From contig JAZSAJ010000004.1 of NCBI GenBank assembly GCA_045601805.1, positions 1 through 50,388 of the forward strand: 50,388 nucleotides of DNA, given 5' to 3'. Each line of letters begins with the position of its first letter. Position 1 is the first letter of the stretch. Under the pieces are notes generated by a model. That model was not told where the DNA came from and did not search any database. It worked only from the letters and a program-made list of their open reading frames with translations. A program made the translations under genes and the position numbers. The stretch comes from SIG607 sp045601805. GTDB lineage: Bacteria > Bacillota > Clostridia > Oscillospirales > Acutalibacteraceae. This document shows positions 8,830-17,702 of the stretch, in pieces.

Positions 8830-9973
8830 CTTGATTTAATAAAAATGCCGAAATAATTTTGGCTCTTGTTTCAATGCTTTTAATTTCTATGTATTCTTTG
8901 TTGGTGTGGCAAAATCCGCCGCAACCGCCCATACCGCAAATTGTAACAACCCCTGCTGCTTGGGTGTAGCATCCGTCGGCACCACCGCCTGAAGAAACCG
9001 CCGTTAAACTGCCAAGTCCATACTTTTCGGCTGTGGCTTTTAGTTTGTTAAACAAAACCATTGTTTCTTCACGCTTTTCCATTGGAGGACGGCAACTTAA
9101 AAGGGTAGCAACACAGGATGTACCTTCAACAAAACTTGTGTTTGCAATATCTTCAATAACCTTAATTGCGGGCTCAATGTCTTTTTCGGCAACAACACGT
9201 ATATCAACATTAACTGTGCAACTATTTGGAATAATGTTAAAAGCGGTACCGCCGTTTACCATATTGCAACTAAAAGTTGTTCCGCATTTTTTGCTGTTAC
9301 TTTGTATAGCAACAATTTTGTTTGCCGCTTCAAGTATTGCATTTTTACATTCAAAATAATGAATGCCCGAATGTCCGCCAACACCGTTTATTTTTAACTG
9401 ATATCTTAAAATGCCCTTTCGCGAAATACAAACTTCGTCGCCCTCGCTGGTTTCACAGTTTATGGCGTGTGGAAAACCTTTAACTTCACTGTAAAAGAAA
9501 TCAATTTCCCGTTTTCCGCCAAGTGTGTTAGAAATCTCTTCGTCGGTTGTTAAAAGCAGTTTTATATGGCGGTTATATCCGTTTTCCTTTAATGCTTTCA
9601 TTAAAAGCAAGGCAATAGCTGCACCGCCTTTGCAGTCAATAACGCCGGGACCAATAATTTTATCGCCATCAATTTTAACCGGAACTTCGCCGAAAGCACC
9701 TTTTTCGTGAACGGTGTCTAAATGCGCCATTAAAACACAGCCCTTATCACCGCTTGGGTTTAGTTCAACCACCAAAAAGTCGCCGCACTTTTCAAACGGC
9801 ACCCTTTTAACTAAAAAGCCATCATCTTTCGCAAATTTTTCAATAAAATCAATCATTTTATCAATGGTTTCTTTGTCGTAAGCGCGGGCTTCAAAACGGC
9901 AAATATCACACATAAATTGTGTGTATTTTTCCTTTAAATTATCAATGCTTAAGAATACATTATTAACGGACAT
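8813..9973 (-). CDS. M20-family zinc metallopeptidase
   Basis: A 386-residue M20 peptidase of the PepT/ArgE/CPG2 group, cytoplasmic, cleaving small peptides or N-acyl amino acids with two zinc ions. The motifs are HLDTVH near residue 83 (first zinc histidine and Asp), GVIDCKGG near 113 (bridging Asp), TTDEEIS near 142 (catalytic and zinc Glu) and a C-terminal CHTNKEYIEI with the last zinc histidine. The dimerisation (lid) domain lies at about residues 190-300. It has its own divergent promoter and is convergent with the upstream glycosyltransferase. The substrate cannot be predicted beyond the family. It sits inside the glycan block but on the other strand, so it is probably unrelated to it. 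Confidence 0.88.
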   Translation of the reverse strand: MSVNNVFLSIDNLKEKYTQFMCDICRFEARAYDKETIDKMIDFIEKFAKDDGFLVKRVPFEKCGDFLVVELNPSGDKGCVLMAHLDTVHEKGAFGEVPVKIDGDKIIGPGVIDCKGGAAIALLLMKALKENGYNRHIKLLLTTDEEISNTLGGKREIDFFYSEVKGFPHAINCETSEGDEVCISRKGILRYQLKINGVGGHSGIHYFECKNAILEAANKIVAIQSNSKKCGTTFSCNMVNGGTAFNIIPNSCTVNVDIRVVAEKDIEPAIKVIEDIANTSFVEGTSCVATLLSCRPPMEKREETMVLFNKLKATAEKYGLGSLTAVSSGGGADGCYTQAAGVVTICGMGGCGGFCHTNKEYIEIKSIETRAKIISAFLLNQEKEHL

Positions 9974-9993
9974 AACATTTCACCCCACAACCC

Positions 9994-10021
9994 ATTATAA
10001 TACTAAAAAACGAGAAGTCAA
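9994..10021 (-). promoter_or_regulatory. sigma-A promoter of the M20 peptidase
   Basis: On the minus strand TTGACT (10021-10016) and TATAAT (9999-9994) are separated by 16 bases. Its -35 is only four bases from the -35 of the divergent glycosyltransferase promoter. Confidence 0.8.
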
Positions 10022-10025
10022 ATAC

Positions 10026-10054
10026 TTGTTTTTTGTATTGTTTTGTGCTAAAAT
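10026..10054 (+). promoter_or_regulatory. probable sigma-A promoter of the glycan operon
   Basis: TTGTTT (10026-10031) and TAAAAT (10049-10054) with a 17-base spacer, back to back with the peptidase promoter. Confidence 0.6.
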
Positions 10055-10093
10055 AAAATGAAATGTATATCCACGTAAGGTGAGGTGAAGATA

Positions 10094-11062
10094 ATGGACG
10101 ACAGAAATATATTGGTTACGGTTATTTGTACTGCCTTTAACCACGAAAATTATATAAAAGATGCACTTAACGGTTTTGTTATGCAAAAAACCAATTTTGC
10201 CTTTGAAGTTTTGGTACACGATGATGCGTCAACCGATAACACCTCCGAAATTATTTTAGAATATGCAAAAAAATATCCCAATATTTTTGTCCCCGTTATT
10301 CAAACCGAAAACCAGTTTTCTAAAGGTGTGCTTATTTTAAACGATATTCTTTACCCAATGGCAAGGGGAAAATATATTGCATTTTGCGAAGGCGATGATT
10401 TTTGGACAAACGAAAACAAACTGCAAATGCAGGTTGATTTTTTAGAAGAAAATAATGATTACTGTGCTTGTGTGCATAACAGCACTTTCCGTTTTTGCGG
10501 CGAAAACAAAAAAGACGAGCTTATGGTGGCAAATAACACTGAACACGATGTAGAGTTTTGTGATGTTGTTTTGGGTATGCGCAACGCTTACCAATCAAGT
10601 TCTTTGGTGGTAAGAAAGGAATTTTTGCTTGATGTACCCGATTTTTGCTATGTTGCTTATAAAGCCGGTTTTGGAGATTTGCCCAATTCAATGTGGTTTA
10701 CCACTTGTGGAAAAGTTAAGTTTTTACCGCTGAATATGTCTACCTACCGTTTTATGAGCAGCCCAACTTCTTGGTCTAAATTAACTGCAAACAACGAAAA
10801 AATGGCAAAACACACAATGGCGCTTATTGAAATGTATAAAAGTGCAAGGAACATTGTGCCCGAAATTTGCAAGGAGCAAATTGATAAAGCAATAAAGCAA
10901 GAAGAATTTAACCTTTTGCAGTTTACGGGTGAATATGCCAAACTTAAAAAACCGCCATTTTTAGAAATTTACAAAAAACAGCCGATTAGTTTTAAAATTA
11001 AAAATAACATAAAACTTTACTTCCCTTGGGTTTATAAAGCATTTTTAAGGGTGAAAAAATGA
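10094..11062 (+). CDS. family 2 glycosyltransferase
   Basis: A 322-residue GT2 enzyme of the WaaE/WcaA-like type. A GTG at 10085 is also in frame, but ATG 10094 sits six bases after the GAGGTG site and is the better start. The N-terminus VTVICTAFNHENYI, the nucleotide-binding VLVHDDASTDNT near 40, and the metal/donor motif FCEGDDFW near residue 100 mark the GT-A core. There is no membrane segment, so it is a soluble or peripheral enzyme adding a sugar to an oligosaccharide being built. It is the first gene of a tight operon with flippase, ATP-grasp, GNAT and DegT genes; its end overlaps the flippase start by four bases. The sugar specificity is unknown. Confidence 0.87.
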   Translation: MDDRNILVTVICTAFNHENYIKDALNGFVMQKTNFAFEVLVHDDASTDNTSEIILEYAKKYPNIFVPVIQTENQFSKGVLILNDILYPMARGKYIAFCEGDDFWTNENKLQMQVDFLEENNDYCACVHNSTFRFCGENKKDELMVANNTEHDVEFCDVVLGMRNAYQSSSLVVRKEFLLDVPDFCYVAYKAGFGDLPNSMWFTTCGKVKFLPLNMSTYRFMSSPTSWSKLTANNEKMAKHTMALIEMYKSARNIVPEICKEQIDKAIKQEEFNLLQFTGEYAKLKKPPFLEIYKKQPISFKIKNNIKLYFPWVYKAFLRVKK

Positions 11063-12495
11063 AAAAAGCGTTAATTTGGAAATTGCTTGAACGCTTTGGG
11101 GTGCAGGGCGTACAGTTTGTAATGCAAATTGTTCTGGCTCGCTTGCTTTCTCCAAATGATTACGGTGTTTTGGCAATAATGGTAATATTCACTACCATTG
11201 CAAATGTGTTTGTGCAAACCGGCTTTAATACCGCTTTAATTCAAAATAAAGATGTAACCGAAGAAGATTATTCTTCGGTGCTTTGGGTTACCGTTATTAT
11301 ATCAATTGTTTTATATGCTGCAATATTTTTTGCCGCACCGTTTATTGGCGCATTTTACGAAAAGCCGGAATTAGTAGCACCTTTAAGGGTTCTTGCTTTA
11401 ATGCTTTTCCCGGGCGCACTTAATTCTATTCAACTTGCAAAAGTTAGCAGGGAATTAGATTTTAAAAAAGTGTTTTACAGCAATATTGGCGGTATTGTTG
11501 TTTCGGGTGCTGCCGGAATTGCCGTCGCCTTAATGGGCGGCGGTCTTTGGGCGCTTGTTGTGCAAACAATGCTAAATGTTTTTATTGCCACTTTGGTAAT
11601 GCAGTTTGTTGTAAAACTTCGTTTCCGTTTTGTAATAAACTTTAAAAGGGTAAAAATTCTTTTTGCGTTTGGTTGGAAACTGCTTGTTTCTTCGCTTCTT
11701 GAAACCTTGTATCAAAATGTGCAAAGTTTAATTATTGGCAAAAAGTATAACAGTGAAACCTTGGGCTTTCACAACCGCGGTCTTCAGTTTCCGCAGTTTT
11801 TAATTACAAGCATAAGCGGTGCGGTGCAAAGTGTAATGCTTCCCGCAATGTCTAAAAAGCAAGACCAAAAGGCAGAACTTAAAGAGCTTGTGCGCAATGC
11901 AATAAGCATTGGCGCTTATGCCGTTTTTCCAATGGCATTGGGCCTTGCCGCCGTTGCCGAACCGTTTGTTCGGCTTGTGTTAACCGATAAATGGTTGCCT
12001 TGCGTACCGTATTTGCAAATTTATTGCGTTTCATTTATATTTTATCCTGTTCATGCTTGCAATTTACAGGCACTTAACGCCATTGGCCGAAGCGATATGT
12101 TCTTAAAACTTGAAATTATTAAAAAAATTTACGGTATGGCGGTAATAATAGCTGCGGTGGTATTCTTTAATTCGCCAATTGCAATTGCCGTTTCAAGCAT
12201 TGTTTCAACCGTTATAAGTTGCTTTGTAAACGCAGCGCCAAACAAAAAACTTATAAATTATTCTTATGGTGAACAAATTAAAGATATTTTGCCATCTCTT
12301 GTTTTATCGGCAGTAATGTTTTTGTGCGTTTGGGCGGTATCGCTTTTAAATCTTTCACCGTTTGTTACACTTTTAATTCAAATTTCGTTTGGAATTATTA
12401 TTTATTTGGTACTTTCTTATTTAACGCGTATGTCACCGTTTTTGAAGGTTGTTGAAATTATAAAAAACGGTTTAATTTTGGGGGCAAAAAAATGA
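11059..12495 (+). CDS. Wzx-like polysaccharide flippase (MOP superfamily)
   Basis: A 478-residue membrane protein with about 14 hydrophobic segments, of the Polysacc_synt_3 / WzxC type. The N-terminal pattern WKLLERFGVQGVQF followed by LARLLSPNDYGVLA is characteristic of this family. It is expected to flip a lipid-linked oligosaccharide or teichuronic-like repeat across the membrane. The start overlaps the glycosyltransferase stop in ATGA, and its own stop overlaps the ATP-grasp start the same way, showing translational coupling. The glycan block has no polymerase or ligase in view, so the final product (capsule, short glycan or glycoprotein) is open. Confidence 0.88.
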   Translation: MKKALIWKLLERFGVQGVQFVMQIVLARLLSPNDYGVLAIMVIFTTIANVFVQTGFNTALIQNKDVTEEDYSSVLWVTVIISIVLYAAIFFAAPFIGAFYEKPELVAPLRVLALMLFPGALNSIQLAKVSRELDFKKVFYSNIGGIVVSGAAGIAVALMGGGLWALVVQTMLNVFIATLVMQFVVKLRFRFVINFKRVKILFAFGWKLLVSSLLETLYQNVQSLIIGKKYNSETLGFHNRGLQFPQFLITSISGAVQSVMLPAMSKKQDQKAELKELVRNAISIGAYAVFPMALGLAAVAEPFVRLVLTDKWLPCVPYLQIYCVSFIFYPVHACNLQALNAIGRSDMFLKLEIIKKIYGMAVIIAAVVFFNSPIAIAVSSIVSTVISCFVNAAPNKKLINYSYGEQIKDILPSLVLSAVMFLCVWAVSLLNLSPFVTLLIQISFGIIIYLVLSYLTRMSPFLKVVEIIKNGLILGAKK

Positions 12496-13691
12496 AAAAA
12501 CTTTTAATGCTGGGCGGTTCAATGCAACAAATACCGGCAATAAAACAGGCAAAAGAAATGGGCCATTATGTTATAACCTGCGATTATTGTCCTGAAAATC
12601 CGGGTCATAAATTTGCCGATGAATACCATAATGTTAGCACAACCGATAAAGAAGCGGTTTTAGCACTTGCTCAAAAACTTAAAATAGACGGTATTGTGGC
12701 TTATGCATCCGACCCTGCCGCACCCACAGCGGCTTATGTGGGCGAAAAAATGGGGCTATCCTGTAACCCTTATGAAAGCGTGCGCATTTTAACCGAAAAA
12801 GATTTGTTTCGTAAGTTTTTAAAAGAAAACGGCTTTAACACCCCAAAAGCCAACGGTTATACAAGTTATAACGATGTTTTAAAGGAAATTGACAGTTTTA
12901 AATTTCCCGTAATGGTAAAACCGGTTGATTCTTCGGGCAGTAAAGGTGTTGTTAAAGTAACCGAAAAAGCACAACTTAAAAGCGCAGTAGAAGAAGCGTT
13001 TTCTTATTCGCGAAACGGCAGAATTGTTGTTGAAGAATTTATTGTTAAAAAGGGATATCAAATTTCGGGCGATGGCTTTTCGGTAAACGGTAAACTTGTT
13101 TTCACAAGTTACGGTAACGAACTTTACAGCAATAAAGGCACGCGTGAATATGTTGCTTTGGGCGAATTTTGGCCCTGCCTTATAAGTAAGGAAATTAAAG
13201 AAAAAATTGATAATGAGCTCGGACGCCTTATTACCGCGCTTGGAATGAAAACCTGCGCTTATAATATTGAGGTTATTTTGGATAAAGAAGATAACGTTTT
13301 TGTGCTTGAACTTGGTCCGCGCAACGGCGGAAGTTATATTCCGCAACTTATTAAATACGCCACAGGCGTTGATTTAATTGATTACACAATTAAAGGCGCC
13401 TTGGGCGAAGATTGCGAAGGTCTTGAACACAAAGAAACAACAGGTGTTTTTAGTAACTATATGATATACAGCACCGTTTCGGGCAAGTTTCAGGGTATTT
13501 GGTTTAATGAAAAGTTTGAAAAGGAAAACCTTTTAGATGTTTACTGCACCTACGAAATGGGCGATACCGTTCACGCCTACCAAAACACAACCCATTCGCT
13601 TGGCACAATAATTTTTAAAGCCAAAACGGTTGAAGAAATGATTGAACTAACCAACAATATGGAACAAAATTACAAGGTGAAGGTTAAATGA
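12492..13691 (+). CDS. ATP-grasp ligase, carbamoyl-phosphate-synthase-like
   Basis: A 399-residue ATP-grasp enzyme. An N-terminal Rossmann-like pre-ATP-grasp domain (MKKLLMLGGSMQQ) is followed by the ATP-binding core, with FPVMVKPVDSSGSKGV near residue 138 as the lysine and glycine-rich loop, VVEEFI near 178, and the metal-binding VLELGPRNGG near 275. Enzymes of this kind join a carboxylate to an amine or thiol through an acyl phosphate. Beside a DegT aminotransferase and a GNAT acyltransferase, it may attach an amino acid to an aminosugar; this is inference from the neighbours. Alternatives include a peptide- or amide-forming ligase for a small secreted compound. It overlaps both neighbours by four bases. 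Confidence 0.85.
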   Translation: MKKLLMLGGSMQQIPAIKQAKEMGHYVITCDYCPENPGHKFADEYHNVSTTDKEAVLALAQKLKIDGIVAYASDPAAPTAAYVGEKMGLSCNPYESVRILTEKDLFRKFLKENGFNTPKANGYTSYNDVLKEIDSFKFPVMVKPVDSSGSKGVVKVTEKAQLKSAVEEAFSYSRNGRIVVEEFIVKKGYQISGDGFSVNGKLVFTSYGNELYSNKGTREYVALGEFWPCLISKEIKEKIDNELGRLITALGMKTCAYNIEVILDKEDNVFVLELGPRNGGSYIPQLIKYATGVDLIDYTIKGALGEDCEGLEHKETTGVFSNYMIYSTVSGKFQGIWFNEKFEKENLLDVYCTYEMGDTVHAYQNTTHSLGTIIFKAKTVEEMIELTNNMEQNYKVKVK

Positions 13692-14122
13692 TGGAACTTG
13701 TAAAATTAAGCGATAAAAACAGTGTTTTAAATGCGCTTAATGAATTTTTGCCGTTGTTTCCGCATTTATGCGAAAAGGTAGAAATAAACGAATATGCCAA
13801 AAAATTAAGCAGTTATGCTAATTTTTACCTTGCAAAAGAAAATGGCAAAGATATTGGCATTTTGGCGTTTTACGCAAACGATACACAAAACCGTACTGCG
13901 TATATTTCCCTAATTGGCATAAAAAAATCCTTGCAGGGCAGGGGGTATGGCAATTGGCTTTTAGAAAATTGCGTAAAAATGGCAAAAGAAAGTAAAATGA
14001 AAAAAATTGCGCTTGAAGTTGATGATGATAACCAAAACGCAATTATGTTTTATGAAAAAAACGGCTTTGTTTTTGCAAATAAAACACAAAACAACAGCCA
14101 AATTATGCAAAAAGATATTTAA
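13688..14122 (+). CDS. GNAT-family N-acetyltransferase
   Basis: A 144-residue single-domain GNAT acetyltransferase. The acetyl-CoA pyrophosphate loop is visible as SLQGRGYGNWLLENC near residue 80 (Q/RxxGxG/A type), followed by the ALEVDDDNQNAIMFYEKNGF segment typical of the family C-terminus. It starts with two ATG codons overlapping the ATP-grasp stop. The gene lies between an ATP-grasp ligase and a sugar aminotransferase, so acylation of an aminosugar or of the ligase product is plausible, as in N-acyl-amino-deoxy sugar pathways, but this is context-based. Confidence 0.85.
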   Translation: MMELVKLSDKNSVLNALNEFLPLFPHLCEKVEINEYAKKLSSYANFYLAKENGKDIGILAFYANDTQNRTAYISLIGIKKSLQGRGYGNWLLENCVKMAKESKMKKIALEVDDDNQNAIMFYEKNGFVFANKTQNNSQIMQKDI

Positions 14123-14135
14123 AGAAGGTTTAAAA

Positions 14136-15236
14136 ATGCTTATCAATGTTACCCGTTCTTCAATGCCAGATTACGAAGAATACTGCGAAGAAATAAAAGA
14201 CCTTTGGGACAGCTATTGGCTTACCAATATGGGCGAAAAACATAAAAAATTGCAGGCAATGCTTGAGGAGTATTTAAACACCCCCCATGTTGCCCTTTAC
14301 ACAAACGGCCATCTTGCGCTTGAAAACGTTATAGCCGCGTTTAATTTTCCAAAGGGAAGCGAGGTAATTACCACACCATTTACCTTTGCATCAACCACCC
14401 ACGCTATTGTTAGAAACGGTTTAATTCCCGTTTTTTGCGATATAAACGAAAACGATTACACCATTGACGTAAACAAAATTGAAGCGCTTATAACCAAAAA
14501 AACTTGTGCCATTTTACCTGTTCATGTTTACGGTAACCTTTGCGATAACCAAAAAATTATGGAAATTGCAAAGAAATATAATTTAAAGGTAATTTACGAT
14601 GCCGCTCACGCTTTCGGCGTTACAAAAAACGGCGAAAATGTTGCCAATATGGGCGATGCAGCAATGTTCAGTTTCCACGCTACAAAGGTGTTTAACACCA
14701 TTGAAGGCGGTGCAGTAACCTTTAAAGATAATAGTTTTGTGCAACTGCTTAACGACCTTAAAAATTTTGGCATAAGAAATGCCGAAGAAGTTGCTTTTGT
14801 GGGCGGTAACGCCAAAATGAACGAGTTTCAGGCCGCAATGGGTATTTGTAATTTAAGGCATTTAAAAGAAGAAATTGAAAAAAGAAAAGCCGTTGTAAAC
14901 CTCTACCGTCAGCGTCTTAGCGGTGTAAATGGAATAAAACTTTTGGCAGAACAAGACGGCGTTACTTCAAACTATGCTTATTTCCCCGTTGTGTTTGACG
15001 GTTATAAATATACGCGCGACCAAGTATATGAAATCTTGGGCAAACAGGGAATAATTGCAAGAAAGTATTTTTACCCGCTTGTTAACGAATACGACTGCTA
15101 TAAAGATAAAGAATGGGCAGACGTAAGCAAAACCCCAACTGCACGGCATATTGCATATAAAGTGCTAACACTTCCGCTTTATGCCGATTTAAAAGACACT
15201 CAAGTAGACCAAATCTGCGATTTAATACTAAACTAA
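14136..15236 (+). CDS. DegT/DnrJ/EryC1/StrS sugar aminotransferase
   Basis: A 366-residue PLP enzyme that converts a nucleotide-linked ketosugar into an aminosugar. The start at ATG 14136 follows AGAAGG; the reading frame is open further upstream, but that part lies inside the GNAT gene. The motifs are TNGHLALE near 58, TTPFTFASTTHAI near 83, YDAAHAFG near 157 and the Schiff-base lysine in SFHATKVFNTIEGG near 182. It is the last gene of the glycan operon and is followed by a strong terminator. Its likely product, a 3- or 4-amino-deoxy sugar nucleotide, would feed the glycosyltransferases upstream. The exact sugar cannot be read from sequence. Confidence 0.9.
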   Translation: MLINVTRSSMPDYEEYCEEIKDLWDSYWLTNMGEKHKKLQAMLEEYLNTPHVALYTNGHLALENVIAAFNFPKGSEVITTPFTFASTTHAIVRNGLIPVFCDINENDYTIDVNKIEALITKKTCAILPVHVYGNLCDNQKIMEIAKKYNLKVIYDAAHAFGVTKNGENVANMGDAAMFSFHATKVFNTIEGGAVTFKDNSFVQLLNDLKNFGIRNAEEVAFVGGNAKMNEFQAAMGICNLRHLKEEIEKRKAVVNLYRQRLSGVNGIKLLAEQDGVTSNYAYFPVVFDGYKYTRDQVYEILGKQGIIARKYFYPLVNEYDCYKDKEWADVSKTPTARHIAYKVLTLPLYADLKDTQVDQICDLILN

Positions 15237-15268
15237 AAACAGCGAGGCAAACGCCTCGCTGTTTGTTT
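15236..15268. terminator. bidirectional terminator between DegT and GH3 genes
   Basis: AAACAGCGAGGC/GCCTCGCTGTTT with a four-base loop and a T-rich tail; the convergent GH3 gene ends directly beside it. Confidence 0.9.
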
Positions 15269-17592
15269 TATTCAAGCCACAAGAAAAGTTCTAAAATGCG
15301 TTTTGCGCATTGTTCTAAGTGGCCGCGCTCTATTCTTCCTTCTTCTAAACCTTTGCGAAGGTCATTGGGTTTTCCGTTTGGCATACGAATATCGTTACCT
15401 GCAAGAACGCAGTTTGCTTGGTCGCATGGAACATCCCAGTCGGTTGTTACCATGCCTAAAAAGCCCCATTCGTCACGTAAAATGCCCCCAAGTTGTTCGT
15501 AACTTTCACAGCAACGGCGAGCGTTTATAACGTTATATGAGGTCATTATTGTTTTGGGTTGAGATTTCTTAACACAAATTTCAAAGCCCCTTAAATAAAT
15601 TTCGCGTAATGCGCGTTCAGATAGGCGGCTGTCGCTATAAAAACGGTTAATTTCTTTGTTATTTGCGGCAAAGTGTTTAGCGCTTGCTGCAATTCCTTGG
15701 CTTTGAATACCGTTTACCTTTGCGGCGGCAAATTCGCCCGATACAAGCGGGTCTTCACTAAAGTATTCAAAGTTTCTGCCGCAAAGCGGATTACGGTGAA
15801 TGTTTAAAGCAGGGGTAAGCCAAATGCCCATACCGCATTCTTTTGTTTCTAAAGCGCCTGCAACGCCAAGTTCAACTGCAAGTGAAGTATCCCAAGTGCA
15901 AGCAAGAAGTGTGGCGCAAGGGAAAGCGGTTGTTGGCACGCCAACGGTTGCATTTAAACGCACACCCGCAGGTCCGTCGGCAGTCATAACGGTTGGAATA
16001 CCAAGACGACCATTTCTACCAAATCCCGCAATGTTACCTGCACCTCGGCTAGGAGTACCGCCCAATAACTCAACAAGTTCATCTATGGTTAATTGAGTTA
16101 AGAATTGGTCTAATGTAATTTTGCCGTTTGCCACGTCAATTAACTTAAATGGTTTTTCGGTTTCAGGTAAGGTTGCAGTATTTTCAAAAGGTTTAATGTG
16201 GTATTCTTTTATGGGGAATGATGGTAATTCTTCAAAACTGCCGTTTGCAAGCAAGCGTTTGCTTAACTTATTGGGCGCGCATTGTTGGCTTAACTGCTTT
16301 GTTACAACAAATTTTTCCTTAATTTCGTAACGGTAATCGGCTTCTAATAAGTTTCGGCAGTTGTTACCAACAAAGAAAACATATTCGCCTTGTTCTAATA
16401 AGTAAGCCGACATTTGAAGTTTTCCAAGGTCGTCGTAACTTGCCATATCGGAAACATTAAATTCAATAACAATTTTTTCGGTTTCACCGGGGGCTAAAAG
16501 TTTTGTCTTTTTAAAACCGGCAAGTGAAATTTTGCTTTTTCCAAGCATACCTTGGGGTGCAGAAAAATAACACTGCACAACTTCTTTACCGGCTTTGTCA
16601 CCAATGTTTTTAACCAAAGTTTCAACTAAAATTTTATCGCCGTTTAAGGAAGCAATGGGTTTTTGAATATCAAATTCGGTATAAGAAAGGCCGTAACCAA
16701 AGGGGTATACAACGCGTTCGCTAGCGCCGGGTATTGTTTCAAAATAACGGTAACCAACGAAGATGTCTTCGTAATAATCAACGTAATCTTTGCTTTCGTT
16801 AAAGGTTTCGGCACTGGGGTAATCGGTAAATTCGCGGGCAAAGGTATCAACCAGTTTACCGGAAGGGTTAACTTCACCGCATAAAATGTTGGCAATGGCA
16901 AGGCCGCCTTCCATGCCTGCTTGCCAAGCAAGAAGAGCACCATCAATTTTAGGGTTATTTTTAATCCAAGAAACATCAACCATACCGCCAACATCTAAAA
17001 CAACAACGCTGTGGTCAAAATGTTTGGTAACGGAATCCACCATTTTTTGTTCGGTATCGGTTAAATAAAAATCACCCTTGTCGCTAAAACGGTCGTAAAA
17101 TTCACCCGAAAAACGGTGAATTGTAATAACTGCAACGTCGGAGTTTTTTGCTGCCTCAATTATCAGTTCTTCGGGAACATCAATTTCAGGAATAAGTTTA
17201 TCGCCCCAATACTCATGAAGCACGGTAAGGGCATAATCGTAATAAAATTTTGTAACCGGTTCGTAAACCATAACGTTAGGTTCTTTTAACTTAAAACCTT
17301 CGTAAACGTTACGAACGTATTCGCTGTAAACCATACCGCTTCCGCCGCCGCCTTTAACATAGTCAAGACTGCCAATGCCAAAAAGCGAAACAGTGGTGTT
17401 TTCTTTTAAGGGAAGCAAACCGTTGTTTTCAAGAAGCACCATACCTTCTTCGGCAATTTGTTTTGAAAGTGCAATGTGTTCTTTACAAGCGGTAACACGC
17501 TTTCCGTTTTTGCCAATATTAGTGGTAAGATTGTAATTATACCTTGCCCACTTTTCGGGTATTGGTTTGTTACCCTCACGCATAATATTCAT
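15268..17592 (-). CDS. GH3 beta-glucosidase with reversed domain order
   Basis: A 774-residue glycoside hydrolase family 3 enzyme without a signal peptide, so it acts in the cytoplasm on imported beta-glucosides or cello-oligosaccharides. I start it at ATG 17592, which has an AGGAGGAGC site; the upstream open frame encodes only a spurious hydrophobic extension. The domain order is unusual. The alpha/beta-sandwich (IAEEGMVLLENNGLLPL near 45, then VVVLDVGGMVDVSW) comes first, a Fn3-like domain lies at about 315-410, and the TIM barrel comes last (PTVMTADGPAGVR near 535; nucleophile Asp in VTTDWDV near 716). This circular permutation is known for some Ruminococcus albus and Butyrivibrio GH3 enzymes. 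The gene is divergent from an AraC regulator that probably controls it. Confidence 0.92.
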   Translation of the reverse strand: MNIMREGNKPIPEKWARYNYNLTTNIGKNGKRVTACKEHIALSKQIAEEGMVLLENNGLLPLKENTTVSLFGIGSLDYVKGGGGSGMVYSEYVRNVYEGFKLKEPNVMVYEPVTKFYYDYALTVLHEYWGDKLIPEIDVPEELIIEAAKNSDVAVITIHRFSGEFYDRFSDKGDFYLTDTEQKMVDSVTKHFDHSVVVLDVGGMVDVSWIKNNPKIDGALLAWQAGMEGGLAIANILCGEVNPSGKLVDTFAREFTDYPSAETFNESKDYVDYYEDIFVGYRYFETIPGASERVVYPFGYGLSYTEFDIQKPIASLNGDKILVETLVKNIGDKAGKEVVQCYFSAPQGMLGKSKISLAGFKKTKLLAPGETEKIVIEFNVSDMASYDDLGKLQMSAYLLEQGEYVFFVGNNCRNLLEADYRYEIKEKFVVTKQLSQQCAPNKLSKRLLANGSFEELPSFPIKEYHIKPFENTATLPETEKPFKLIDVANGKITLDQFLTQLTIDELVELLGGTPSRGAGNIAGFGRNGRLGIPTVMTADGPAGVRLNATVGVPTTAFPCATLLACTWDTSLAVELGVAGALETKECGMGIWLTPALNIHRNPLCGRNFEYFSEDPLVSGEFAAAKVNGIQSQGIAASAKHFAANNKEINRFYSDSRLSERALREIYLRGFEICVKKSQPKTIMTSYNVINARRCCESYEQLGGILRDEWGFLGMVTTDWDVPCDQANCVLAGNDIRMPNGKPNDLRKGLEEGRIERGHLEQCAKRILELFLWLE

Positions 17593-17616
17593 AAAAGCTC
17601 CTCCTAAAAATTTATT

Positions 17617-17688
17617 ATTTACTTGAATTATAAGACAAAAAATGCTACAATACAAGTAAATAAATAGCAAATTTAAGACAAAAAATGC
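17617..17688. promoter_or_regulatory. GH3 promoter with putative AraC operator sites
   Basis: On the minus strand a promoter for GH3 is clear: TTGTAT (17655-17650), 17 bases, TATAAT (17632-17627). Around it lie the inverted repeat ATTTACTTG (17617-17625) / CAAGTAAAT (17653-17661) and a 14-base direct repeat AAGACAAAAAATGC at 17632-17645 and 17675-17688, 43 bases apart. One copy overlaps the GH3 -10 element. These are good candidates for binding sites of the divergent AraC protein; binding itself is inference. Confidence 0.6.
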
Positions 17689-17702
17689 AAGGCGGGACGA
17701 AA

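Noticed and set aside
14007..14135. N-terminal extension of the DegT aminotransferase into the GNAT gene
   Set aside because: Family members start near MLINVTRS; AGAAGG precedes ATG 14136, and the extension is out-of-frame GNAT sequence.
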